This document shows, in pieces, positions 6,935 to 12,574 of a DNA stretch of 12,574 nt. Positions within the stretch are counted from its first letter, which is position 1, and every line of letters begins with the position of its first letter. Both the position numbers and the translations under genes were made by a program. The stretch lies in assembly GCA_003551265.1 (NCBI GenBank), contig PUMG01000145.1, positions 1 to 12,574 on the forward strand, written 5' to 3'. The stretch is from Halovenus sp. (GTDB lineage: Archaea; Halobacteriota; Halobacteria; Halobacteriales; Haloarculaceae). Under the pieces are notes generated by a model. That model was not told the DNA's origin, made no database searches, and saw only the letters and a list, made by a program, of their open reading frames with translations.

Positions 6935-9790
6935 CTACGCTCCCTCCCCGTCTGTCTCGTGCTCGTTGTCCAGTTGTGTGCTGATGTGTTCCAGGGCTCG
7001 TTCGACGCGAGCGAGGCGTTCGTGTTCTGGTCGAGCGCCGTATTCGACCTCTCTGAACGCGGCGACAACCGTCTCGACAGCGTCCGCAGGCAGGTTGTCG
7101 ACGTCGATTGCGTGGGATGCGAGTTCGGCTGGCGTGTGTCGCTCCGGGTTGTTCACACTGACGTGTGAGAGAAACTGTGCCCACGCGCGGCGGATTCCTG
7201 TCTCGACATCGGTCGCCTGCGACTGTCCGTCGACACCACCCGCGAACGCTCGCCGAACGGCACGACGTTTCGAATGCGTCCAGGCGAGAAACGACACCCG
7301 CAGTTCGCCAGCGGTGACTGTCCCGCGAAGTGTATCGAAAACGTACACGAGCGTCGTTCTGAGACGCCTTGAGACGGTACGCAGCGCACGTCCGCCGCCT
7401 CTCACCATCACCACCAGTGCACGCTGTGGACCCGGTATCCGGGAGATGCCGGAGCGAATCGCATCGAGAAGAGTTCCGGGTGTGTGGCCACGGCGATAGA
7501 CGAGACCCACCGGAACGGCGACGAACAACAAGACGCCGCCAGCCACGACTCCGGCGTTTCGCACGATCCCCTCCACGCTCTCGTGCGCTGAGAGTCCGTA
7601 CATGCTGGTCTCGACGGCTGCGGTCTCCGAGAGCGGGAGACGGAATTCGGTCGTCCCGTCCGCACCCGTCCGTGCGACCTGCTCACCGTTCACCACGACC
7701 GGCGCACCCGAGACGTTCTGTTCCCCGGTGCTGACTGTCGCCGTCGCTGTCGTGAGCGGGAGCTCCAGCAGGCCAGTCTCGACGCTGAGTTCGAGTGCCG
7801 GCAGTGTGTGTGTCTGCTCACCGAACACCGCCCCCCACTCAACTGCTACCGTGACGTTGCCCGTTTCTTCGGGAAGCGTGACGTTCGCTCGTCCGTTCTC
7901 GTCGGTCGTTCCGACCTGCTCGCCGTCGAGTGTGACGACCGCGTCTGTGATGGTGACGTCCTGAACCACCGCAGTGACCGTGATTGTCTCACCAGGGAGG
8001 ACGTCACCGCTGGTCGTCAACGTTGCCTCCCTCTCGACGGGCACTGTCGTGTTCGCTCTCTCCTCGCTCCCTGGCGCTTCCAGTTCCACCGACTCCGAGG
8101 ACGTGTTGGCCCCGTTGTCGTCGAGGGTCGCAAAACCAACACGGTCGAGTTGCGTCGCCGACGCACTGCGCTCCAGTTGCGCAGCTGAACCAGCCCGCTC
8201 CAGTTGCGCCGTCGACCCACCACTCCCCAGTTGTGCGGTCGAGCCGGCACCCTCGGACTGGGTATCCGAACCGACGGCGTGGTGCTGGCCACCTGGTGGA
8301 ATCGAAACGGCATCCAGCCGCGTCCCGTTCCACTCCTCGACAATCTCGACGTCGTCTTCCCACAGTCCCCACTCGGTAACTCCGATGTCGAGTTCGGCCG
8401 CGTCGGGAACTGTGAATGTGACTGTTCCATCACTATCTGTGACCGCCACGTCCTCATCGTTGACCGTGACGAGCATCGACGAGGCAGGTTCACCATCCTC
8501 TGTCACCGTTATCTCGACTGTCGTTCCGGGAACTGCAGTCTGGTTCAACGAGATGTCGAATCCTTCATCAGTGTCGCTGTCTTCCTCATCGTCCTCGTCT
8601 GCCGGGTCGTCAGGACCGGTAATGTTACCGGGCTGGAGTTGCTCGCCAGGCCCGCCTGGTTCCAGTGCGTCGTGGTCTTCGTCGAGTTCCTCATCTAGCA
8701 CTGCCGACTCCATCTCCAGACGGCTGTCACCCGGCGTCGGCTCGAACTGGACCCAGCCCACGTCCGGGAAGTACACCTCGACCCAGGAGTGGGCGTTCAT
8801 CCCACGAACCTCGTAGGTGCTGTCACCGACGGGCTGGCCGGTCGTGTAGCCCACGGCGTAGCGAGCCGGGATGTCCTGGCTCCGTAACATTGCGGTCATC
8901 GCAGTGGCGAAGTACTCACAGTACCCCTCGTCCATCTCGAAGATGAACGTATCCGCAATGGAGTCGCTCTGCTCGTCGGCCTGCAGGGAGTAGTCCTTCT
9001 CGCTCCGGAGCCAGTTCTGAACGGTCACAGCCGCATCGTAGGGAGTATCGTCGTCCTCGACGAGGTCCGCTGTGAACTCCTCAACCCGGTCAGGCGTGTC
9101 GTCGGGAAGCTGTGTGTACTGTTCGAACACGTCGTCGGAATAGCTCTCGCTCGCAGACCGGAGCACGCCGATGTCGTTCTCTTGCAGCTGACTCACCCCT
9201 GTGACGGTAGTTCCGGGCTGGAGTGGGCGCTCGCTCCGGAGTGCGCCGTCTTCGGTGACCATCAGATCGCTGTCGACACCCGACAGCTGCGCTGGCTGCC
9301 AGGCTGTCGGTACCGCTGTTGCGGGCTCTGCGAACGTTACCTCGAATTCGAGAGAGCCGTCAGTCAGACCGACCGGACTGAGCGGTGGGTCGTAGGCGTC
9401 CGTGTCGGTGTCGCGTTCCCAGCCGGTTCCGGTGTAGGTGTCGTACGAACCGGTGCGCCAGTACGATGGCTCGGAGCTTTCTACCACGAAGTGGACTTCG
9501 GTGTCGTTGCTCCCGAACGTCTCGTTGTCGAAGCCGGTGTCACCACCAACGCCAGTCTGGTCACCGGGATCGAGCGCACCGAAGCTGCTTCCCGAACCGG
9601 TCGCGCCGCTGCCGGTCTCGTCGAAGCGCTCGCCCGGCAGGACCGTGTCTATCGGCGTTCCTGCGAGGTCGTCGGAGGCGAGCGTTGGGACCAGCAAGGC
9701 GGCGAGCACCGCCGCGAGCACACAGCACACGACGAGGGCGATTCGAACTCGCCTGCGTCCTGTAGCTTCTGGGTGTTCCTCTGTGGCCAT
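6935..9790 (-). CDS. Membrane-anchored transglutaminase-like protein with C-terminal DUF4129 domain
   Basis: A 951-residue protein, first gene of the operon. A single N-terminal TM (about 17-35) anchors a long external region. The transglutaminase core has Cys291 in GYCEYFATAM and His334 in NAHSWVEVYFP; the third position is Glu350 in WVQFEPTPGD, where Asp is usual. After it come an acidic Glu/Asp linker, three Ig/transthyretin-like segments with 'dG..v.tTDe.G....tlP' patterns, and a nine-residue low-complexity repeat (about 512-550). A second TM (about 744-767, ending LVYRRG) leads to a cytoplasmic tail with DUF4129 (AWAQFLSHVSVNNPERHTPA...FREVEYG). Bacterial relatives (TgpA type) have several N-terminal membrane segments; here there is only one. 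The fold may cut or crosslink peptide bonds at the cell surface. The substrate is unknown. The start at 9790 precedes the TM closely. Confidence 0.92.
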   Translation of the reverse strand: MATEEHPEATGRRRVRIALVVCCVLAAVLAALLVPTLASDDLAGTPIDTVLPGERFDETGSGATGSGSSFGALDPGDQTGVGGDTGFDNETFGSNDTEVHFVVESSEPSYWRTGSYDTYTGTGWERDTDTDAYDPPLSPVGLTDGSLEFEVTFAEPATAVPTAWQPAQLSGVDSDLMVTEDGALRSERPLQPGTTVTGVSQLQENDIGVLRSASESYSDDVFEQYTQLPDDTPDRVEEFTADLVEDDDTPYDAAVTVQNWLRSEKDYSLQADEQSDSIADTFIFEMDEGYCEYFATAMTAMLRSQDIPARYAVGYTTGQPVGDSTYEVRGMNAHSWVEVYFPDVGWVQFEPTPGDSRLEMESAVLDEELDEDHDALEPGGPGEQLQPGNITGPDDPADEDDEEDSDTDEGFDISLNQTAVPGTTVEITVTEDGEPASSMLVTVNDEDVAVTDSDGTVTFTVPDAAELDIGVTEWGLWEDDVEIVEEWNGTRLDAVSIPPGGQHHAVGSDTQSEGAGSTAQLGSGGSTAQLERAGSAAQLERSASATQLDRVGFATLDDNGANTSSESVELEAPGSEERANTTVPVEREATLTTSGDVLPGETITVTAVVQDVTITDAVVTLDGEQVGTTDENGRANVTLPEETGNVTVAVEWGAVFGEQTHTLPALELSVETGLLELPLTTATATVSTGEQNVSGAPVVVNGEQVARTGADGTTEFRLPLSETAAVETSMYGLSAHESVEGIVRNAGVVAGGVLLFVAVPVGLVYRRGHTPGTLLDAIRSGISRIPGPQRALVVMVRGGGRALRTVSRRLRTTLVYVFDTLRGTVTAGELRVSFLAWTHSKRRAVRRAFAGGVDGQSQATDVETGIRRAWAQFLSHVSVNNPERHTPAELASHAIDVDNLPADAVETVVAAFREVEYGARPEHERLARVERALEHISTQLDNEHETDGEGA
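8142..8250 (-). repeat. 27-bp degenerate repeat (nine-residue units) in the transglutaminase gene
   Basis: Four related 27-bp units encode GSTAQLGSG, GSTAQLERA, GSAAQLERS and ASATQLDRV. DNA units share the core ctccagttgcgc. They lie in an external linker between the Ig-like segments, about residues 512-550. The period keeps the frame. Similarity is partial, so the expansion is not very recent. Confidence 0.8.
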
Positions 9791-9869
9791 GTTTCCCCGG
9801 TCAGACGACAGGTCTTCTGTCTACTCGATTGGGTTCGACGCTGATAACAATGACGTTGACAACAGTGAC

Positions 9870-9951
9870 TATAGGGATTCTCGTACGTCATCATATATTT
9901 CTCGCTGTCCGTCGCAGCGAGAATCTCTGTACAGGTACGATAATCCCTATA
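9870..9951. promoter_or_regulatory. Nested inverted repeat with outward-facing TATA-like ends (divergent regulatory element)
   Basis: The outer arms TATAGGGATTCTCGTAC (9870-9886) and GTACGATAATCCCTATA (9935-9951) are inverted copies with 16 of 17 positions matching. Inside is a perfect 9-bp hairpin, TTCTCGCTG (9899-9907) with CAGCGAGAA (9915-9923) and a 7-nt loop. Read outward, each arm ends AATCCCTATA, so both genes have the same BRE/TATA-like element facing them. Starts would fall near 9845 for the transglutaminase operon and near 9976 for guaAA. The palindrome CGTACG follows the left arm. The element could be an operator for the divergent genes or a small mobile element with terminal inverted repeats flanked by TA. 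Confidence 0.7.
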
Positions 9952-9988
9952 TTTGAACGTTTACCGGTATCCCGACCGCGAACGGGCA

Positions 9989-9998
9989 ACATTTAACG
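9989..9998 (+). promoter_or_regulatory. TATA-like box for guaAA (near-leaderless transcript)
   Basis: catttaacg contains TTTAA centred about 28 bases before the guaAA ATG at 10021. That spacing would give a transcript starting at or beside the start codon, a common haloarchaeal arrangement. No Shine-Dalgarno sequence is visible upstream, which fits. Confidence 0.5.
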
Positions 9999-10020
9999 CC
10001 CGGCCGACTACCTGACTCCA

Positions 10021-10569
10021 ATGACACGCATCGACGTCATCGACAATCACGGACAGTTCACGCATCTGGAACAGCGTGCGCTCCGTGATATGGGTGTCGA
10101 CGTCGACCTCGTGGACAACGACACACCGCCCGAAGAAATCGACGCCGACGGGCTGGTTCTCTCCGGTGGACCAGACATCGACCGCATCGGCAACTGTCCC
10201 GAGTACCTCGACCTCGACATCCCCGTTCTCGGTATCTGTCTCGGCATGCAAATCATCGCGGACGAACTCGGCGGCGAGGTCGGTCCCGGCGACTACGGCG
10301 GCTACGCCGACGTGACCGTCGAAATCACCGACAGCGAGGACCCGCTCGTCGGGTCGCTCTCACCAGAACCCCGCGTCTGGGCGAGCCACGCTGACGAGGT
10401 GAAAACGGTCCCTGAAGGGTTCGAACGAACCGGTAAAAGCGACGTCTGTGGCGTCGAGTCCATGAGCAACACCGACCGTGCCCTCTTCGGCGTCCAGTGG
10501 CACCCCGAGGTCGCACACACCGAAGAAGGTGAGGAAGTGTTCGAGAACTTTCTCTCGCTGTGTGAATAG
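10021..10569 (+). CDS. guaAA: GMP synthase (glutamine-hydrolysing) subunit A
   Basis: A 182-residue class I glutamine amidotransferase, the normal size for the archaeal stand-alone subunit. The nucleophile Cys73 lies in GICLGMQ, and the His161/Glu163 pair in VQWHPEV completes the triad. The oxyanion region is LVLSGGP (45-51). It hydrolyses glutamine and passes ammonia to the separate ATP-pyrophosphatase subunit (GuaAB), which aminates XMP to GMP in purine synthesis in the cytoplasm. That partner gene is not in this window. The ATG at 10021 is the natural start, with the conserved beta strand TRIDVIDNHGQFTH directly after it. It is divergent from the transglutaminase operon across a 230-bp gap and has no functional link to it that I can see. 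Confidence 0.97.
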   Translation: MTRIDVIDNHGQFTHLEQRALRDMGVDVDLVDNDTPPEEIDADGLVLSGGPDIDRIGNCPEYLDLDIPVLGICLGMQIIADELGGEVGPGDYGGYADVTVEITDSEDPLVGSLSPEPRVWASHADEVKTVPEGFERTGKSDVCGVESMSNTDRALFGVQWHPEVAHTEEGEEVFENFLSLCE

Positions 10570-10608
10570 ACTGTCGTCCGAAAACCCACAGTCAGGGATT
10601 GTCGCCCG

Positions 10609-11115
10609 TCACTCGAGGAGTAAGTCTGCCAGTCGAGCGAAGCGGTCGGCGAGGCGGTCGGACAGCCGTGGTTCGATCTCTCTGAGCAGTCGGTACACGA
10701 CCTCTGGTTCGCGGAGTTCGGCGACGACTCTCCCAGAAGCGGTTCGTTTGTGTACCACGTCATACTCGATGAGGTTCGAGAGGTGCCACTCGACGGTGCT
10801 TCGTGCGAGGTCGAGGCGGTCAGCCAGCTCTCCTGGAGCGGTCTCACCCGATTCGAGGAGCTTGAGGACAATCTCACGGGTGGTTTCGCGCCGGAGCAAC
10901 GCGATGACGCGCCGTTCGTGTTCCCCGTACGTGGGCGGGTAGTAGTGGGTTCGACCACAGAGGTCCTCGCTCACCAGCACACCCGTCCGGTGAAGTCTTC
11001 GGAGATGATACTGCGTCTGGCCGGTCGCAATATCGAGCGTCCTCGAAATCTCGTTGAAGTGGATGCCCGGATTCGTCTGGACGCACTCTCGAATCTGGGT
11101 TCGGGTCTCAGACAC
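10609..11115 (-). CDS. Tandem winged-helix (ArsR-like) transcriptional regulator
   Basis: A 168-residue protein with two winged-helix domains. The first (about 1-60) has helix-turn-helix FNEISRTLDIATGQTQYHLRR and a wing with GRTHYYP. The second (about 65-125) has APGELADRLDLARSTVEWHL and a wing with TASGRVVAELREP. The last 40 residues form a charged helix (EPRLSDRLADRFARLADLL) likely used for dimerisation. No obvious metal-binding cysteine cluster is present: the only Cys residues are near positions 11 and 53. The start is a GTG at 11115 (VSETRTQ read as M), preceded by a TATA box. It is divergent from the small membrane gene at 11246, which it may regulate; a role in copper response through the downstream CopC-CopD gene is a guess from position. 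Confidence 0.88.
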   Translation of the reverse strand: MSETRTQIRECVQTNPGIHFNEISRTLDIATGQTQYHLRRLHRTGVLVSEDLCGRTHYYPPTYGEHERRVIALLRRETTREIVLKLLESGETAPGELADRLDLARSTVEWHLSNLIEYDVVHKRTASGRVVAELREPEVVYRLLREIEPRLSDRLADRFARLADLLLE

Positions 11116-11149
11116 GGTCGGTCACTGTACCTGGTGGGTAGGAGAGCCG

Positions 11150-11158
11150 CGATATAAA
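11150..11158 (-). promoter_or_regulatory. TATA box for the winged-helix regulator
   Basis: The minus strand reads CTTTATATCG here, about 40 bases before the GTG at 11115. A start about 25 bases downstream would leave a leader near 13 nt. It is one of the clearest TATA boxes in the window. Confidence 0.6.
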
Positions 11159-11213
11159 GGGTGCCTGCTTTTGTGTGGGGCGAACCCAGCCGCCAGTACG
11201 TTCGGCCGCCAGT

Positions 11214-11222
11214 CTCATTACA
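11214..11222 (+). promoter_or_regulatory. Weak TATA-like site for the small membrane protein
   Basis: The sequence tcattacac is centred about 28 bases before the ATG at 11246, the spacing expected for a leaderless transcript. It is a poor match to the TATA consensus, so activation by a regulator would be reasonable. Function is inferred from spacing only. Confidence 0.3.
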
Positions 11223-11245
11223 CCGGCTAGTGTATCCTCTCTCCA

Positions 11246-11593
11246 ATGAAACACAGCCTGTGGGCAGTGCCGTTACAGTCACACGGGATAGAGCCGTCGG
11301 TGAGCTTGCTCGGCGTTATCGTGCTGGCCGGAATCGGAACCGGAATCCTGTTCCTCGGGAGCATCCTCGCATTTCTGCAGCGCCGTGAGTTGCGCTACGC
11401 GCTCATCACGCTCGCTGTCGGCGCGCTGTTCTTCCGGTCGATCGTCGGCTTCGCAACAGTGTACGGCCATGTTCCGATGACTATCCACCACCTCGTCGAA
11501 CACAGCCTCGACTTCCTGATTGCCGCGCTCGTTCTCTACGCTGTCTACCGCAGTAAACCATCGTCTCTCGACACGTCTCTCCAGCAGAACTAA
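11246..11593 (+). CDS. Small three-TM membrane protein (DUF7471-like)
   Basis: A 115-residue protein with three predicted membrane segments at about 19-45, 50-73 and 82-102. The loop before the third segment is rich in histidine (GHVPMTIHHLVEH), and two further His residues lie near the N-terminus (H3 and H13). There is no catalytic motif. I recall haloarchaeal proteins of this type labelled DUF7471, found beside tandem winged-helix regulators; this is unverified. The gene is divergent from such a regulator and upstream of a CopC-CopD gene in the same direction, so a role in metal or redox sensing is possible, with the histidine cluster as a candidate ligand site. The ATG at 11246 is favoured by the promoter spacing. 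The C-terminus is a short polar tail. Confidence 0.8.
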   Translation: MKHSLWAVPLQSHGIEPSVSLLGVIVLAGIGTGILFLGSILAFLQRRELRYALITLAVGALFFRSIVGFATVYGHVPMTIHHLVEHSLDFLIAALVLYAVYRSKPSSLDTSLQQN

Positions 11594-11621
11594 CGAGAGA
11601 GCGTATCACTTCGTCCCTCGA

Positions 11622-11643
11622 ACAACAGTTCAGTTTCTGTTGT
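11622..11643 (+). terminator. Possible terminator hairpin after the small membrane protein gene
   Basis: ACAACAG (11622-11628) and CTGTTGT (11637-11643) are perfect 7-bp inverted arms around the loop ttcagttt, 28 bases after the stop codon. There is no long T run behind it, which archaeal termination usually prefers, so the call is weak. Confidence 0.3.
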
Positions 11644-11802
11644 GCTCGCCGACGCTGCTGTTTCGAATACTGTACCAGAACACGAAATATGAGACAGCCC
11701 CTGTTATGAGGTATGAACCATACGGTTACGAGGCGACACCCACTCATACGGACTGGGATGATTCTCACGCCTCTCGTAGGGGATACCGACACGGACAGAG
11801 GT

Positions 11803-11830
11803 TCTCGCCACGACGTGGGGCGAGACGTCT
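11803..11830. promoter_or_regulatory. Dyad-rich possible operator upstream of the CopC-CopD gene
   Basis: TCTCGCC (11803-11809) and GGCGAGA (11819-11825) form inverted arms around an inner palindrome, CCACG-A-CGTGG (11808-11818). The perfect 8-bp palindrome AGACGTCT follows at 11823-11830. The group ends 35 bases before the ATG at 11866, a place where a regulator could act. No good TATA box is visible nearby. Confidence 0.4.
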
Positions 11831-11865
11831 ATGATGATGGACGATAATCCAGATAATCAAGAGTG

Positions 11866-12574
11866 ATGAACAGAAGCCAGGTGCGCAGAGTCGCGGTCGT
11901 GGCTGTCGTGGTAGCTGTTGCACTGGCGACACTCGTTCCAGCGGTCAGCGCCCACGCCCACCTTACAGAGTCAAATCCCGATAACGGCGAGCAACTCGAC
12001 GAGCTACCAGCAGAGCTTACTCTCACCTACAGCGGTGACGGTATCCAGATAGCGGACGTCACCGTCATCGGTCCGGACGACGAGGACGTAAGCGGCGAGG
12101 CAGAGATAGACCCGTACAACTCACAGCTCGTCACAGCCCCGCTCGAAGACGCTGGCGACGGAATGTACCTCGTCGAGTGGGAAGTCCTCGCTGACGACGG
12201 ACACACCACGAGCGGAACGTTCTTCTTCAGCGTCGGTGACGAGCAGCTCGACCGCGACACGGTCGTTGCGACTCACGAGAGCGGAACCGACGACGACGTT
12301 GCCTGGCTCGAAGCCGGGGGTAAAGCGCTCGTGCTCGCCGCACTCGCCGGTCTCATCGGCGTCCCGGTGACGGCGATGCTCGCAGTCTCGCCCGTTCTTA
12401 CCCGATACACGAGCGGTGCTGGTAAGAGAGGAACAGGCGTGGACGGTGGGGGTTCGAAACAGACTCAGGAAGGTCACGAAGCCACCGAGACAGCAACCCT
12501 GCAATCAGGTATCGACCAGTCGATTCGGTTGCTCTGTCTCGGGTTGGCACTCGTGCTCGTCGTGGGAGTGTTCG
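11866..12574 (+). CDS. CopC-CopD-type copper resistance/import protein (3' partial)
   Basis: The frame is open from an ATG at 11866 to the right edge, giving 236 visible codons. A signal peptide (residues 1-29, ending PAVSA) precedes HAHLTESNPDNGEQLDELP, the exact start of a CopC domain. Cleavage after Ala29 would leave His30 as the mature N-terminus, the position of the Cu(II)-binding His in CopC. The domain ends with VLADDGHTTSGTFFFSV, carrying the DxH ligand pair. A short linker leads to a first membrane segment (LVLAALAGLIGVPVTAMLAV), a charged loop, and a second segment at the edge (LLCLGLALVLVVGVF), which fits the beginning of a CopD membrane domain as in YcnJ-type fusions. It would bind copper outside the cell and pass it to or through the membrane. 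The CopD part and stop lie outside the window. Confidence 0.9.
   Translation, partial: MNRSQVRRVAVVAVVVAVALATLVPAVSAHAHLTESNPDNGEQLDELPAELTLTYSGDGIQIADVTVIGPDDEDVSGEAEIDPYNSQLVTAPLEDAGDGMYLVEWEVLADDGHTTSGTFFFSVGDEQLDRDTVVATHESGTDDDVAWLEAGGKALVLAALAGLIGVPVTAMLAVSPVLTRYTSGAGKRGTGVDGGGSKQTQEGHEATETATLQSGIDQSIRLLCLGLALVLVVGVF

Larger units (their letters stand above)
11594..11865. other. Intergenic region, 272 bp
   Basis: No convincing gene is seen. Short frames exist but lack haloarchaeal character. It holds the hairpin at 11622-11643 and the dyads at 11803-11830. An AT-rich stretch with aaatatgag near 11683-11692 could be a distant TATA element for the downstream gene, at the cost of a leader of roughly 150 nt. 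Confidence 0.6.

Noticed and set aside
5382..7499. Plus-strand open frame of 705 codons
   Set aside because: It lies antisense to the DUF58, DUF7269-like and transglutaminase genes, which all have recognisable motifs. The product is Ser/Arg/Thr-rich with no domain, typical of an antisense frame in G+C-rich DNA.
7974..8816. Plus-strand Ser-rich open frame of 280 codons
   Set aside because: Antisense to the transglutaminase; the Ser runs come from Asp/Glu codons read in reverse.
9182..9844. Plus-strand open frame of 220 codons reaching into the intergenic region
   Set aside because: Antisense to the N-terminal half of the transglutaminase; no domain and no promoter that fits.
1..12574. tRNA or rRNA genes
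   Set aside because: No cloverleaf-like sequence with the conserved TTCGA arm in context and no rRNA-like stretch was seen; TTCGA occurs often here only as Glu/Asp codons on the opposite strand.

Overview
The window looks like chromosomal DNA from a halophilic archaeon (class Halobacteria). The evidence is the high G+C content, very acidic predicted proteins (Asp/Glu-rich, few Lys), sparse AT-rich TATA-type promoter islands, several genes with little or no leader, and recognisable haloarchaeal families: a split GMP synthase subunit A, tandem winged-helix regulators, and a MoxR/DUF58/transglutaminase cluster. The genus cannot be given from this sequence alone.

Layout. (1) 1-2009, minus, 3' end outside the window: an RND/MMPL-type membrane exporter whose first external loop is greatly enlarged by three tandem ~86-89 residue repeats and a run of perfect heptads. 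(2) 2010-2185: a short AT-rich divergent promoter region. (3) 2186-3148, plus: a MoxR AAA+ ATPase. (4) 3149-3195: a 47-bp convergent gap made almost entirely of a 22-bp tandem duplication. (5) 9790 down to 3196, minus: a four-gene operon with zero-gap or overlapping junctions, in transcription order transglutaminase-DUF4129 protein, small two-TM protein, DUF58 protein and a ~14-TM protein. (6) 9791-10020: a divergent regulatory region with a striking nested inverted repeat. (7) 10021-10569, plus: guaAA, probably leaderless. (8) 10609-11115, minus: a double winged-helix regulator, divergent from (9) a three-TM small membrane protein at 11246-11593, plus. (10) 11594-11865: intergenic, with two small dyads. 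(11) 11866 to the right edge, plus: a CopC-CopD-type copper protein, 3' partial.

How the genes fit together. MoxR, DUF58 and a membrane-anchored transglutaminase form a widespread partnership. In the usual reading the AAA+ ATPase remodels or activates a target together with the DUF58 (vWA-like) adaptor, and the transglutaminase-fold domain acts outside the membrane. Here moxR is convergent to the other genes rather than co-transcribed with them, and the operon adds two membrane proteins with no known function. Two operon members carry 27-bp-period, nine-residue low-complexity repeats, and the neighbouring exporter carries 21-bp heptad repeats, so in-frame repeat expansion recurs across this cell-surface gene block. 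The right-hand part is a separate unit, probably copper-related, that begins with the regulator and small membrane protein.

The strongest candidates for something undescribed are the repeat-built exporter ectodomain, the divergent inverted repeat between the transglutaminase operon and guaAA, and the unassigned membrane proteins of the MoxR/DUF58/transglutaminase cluster. No RNA genes, CRISPR array or intact insertion sequence were seen.
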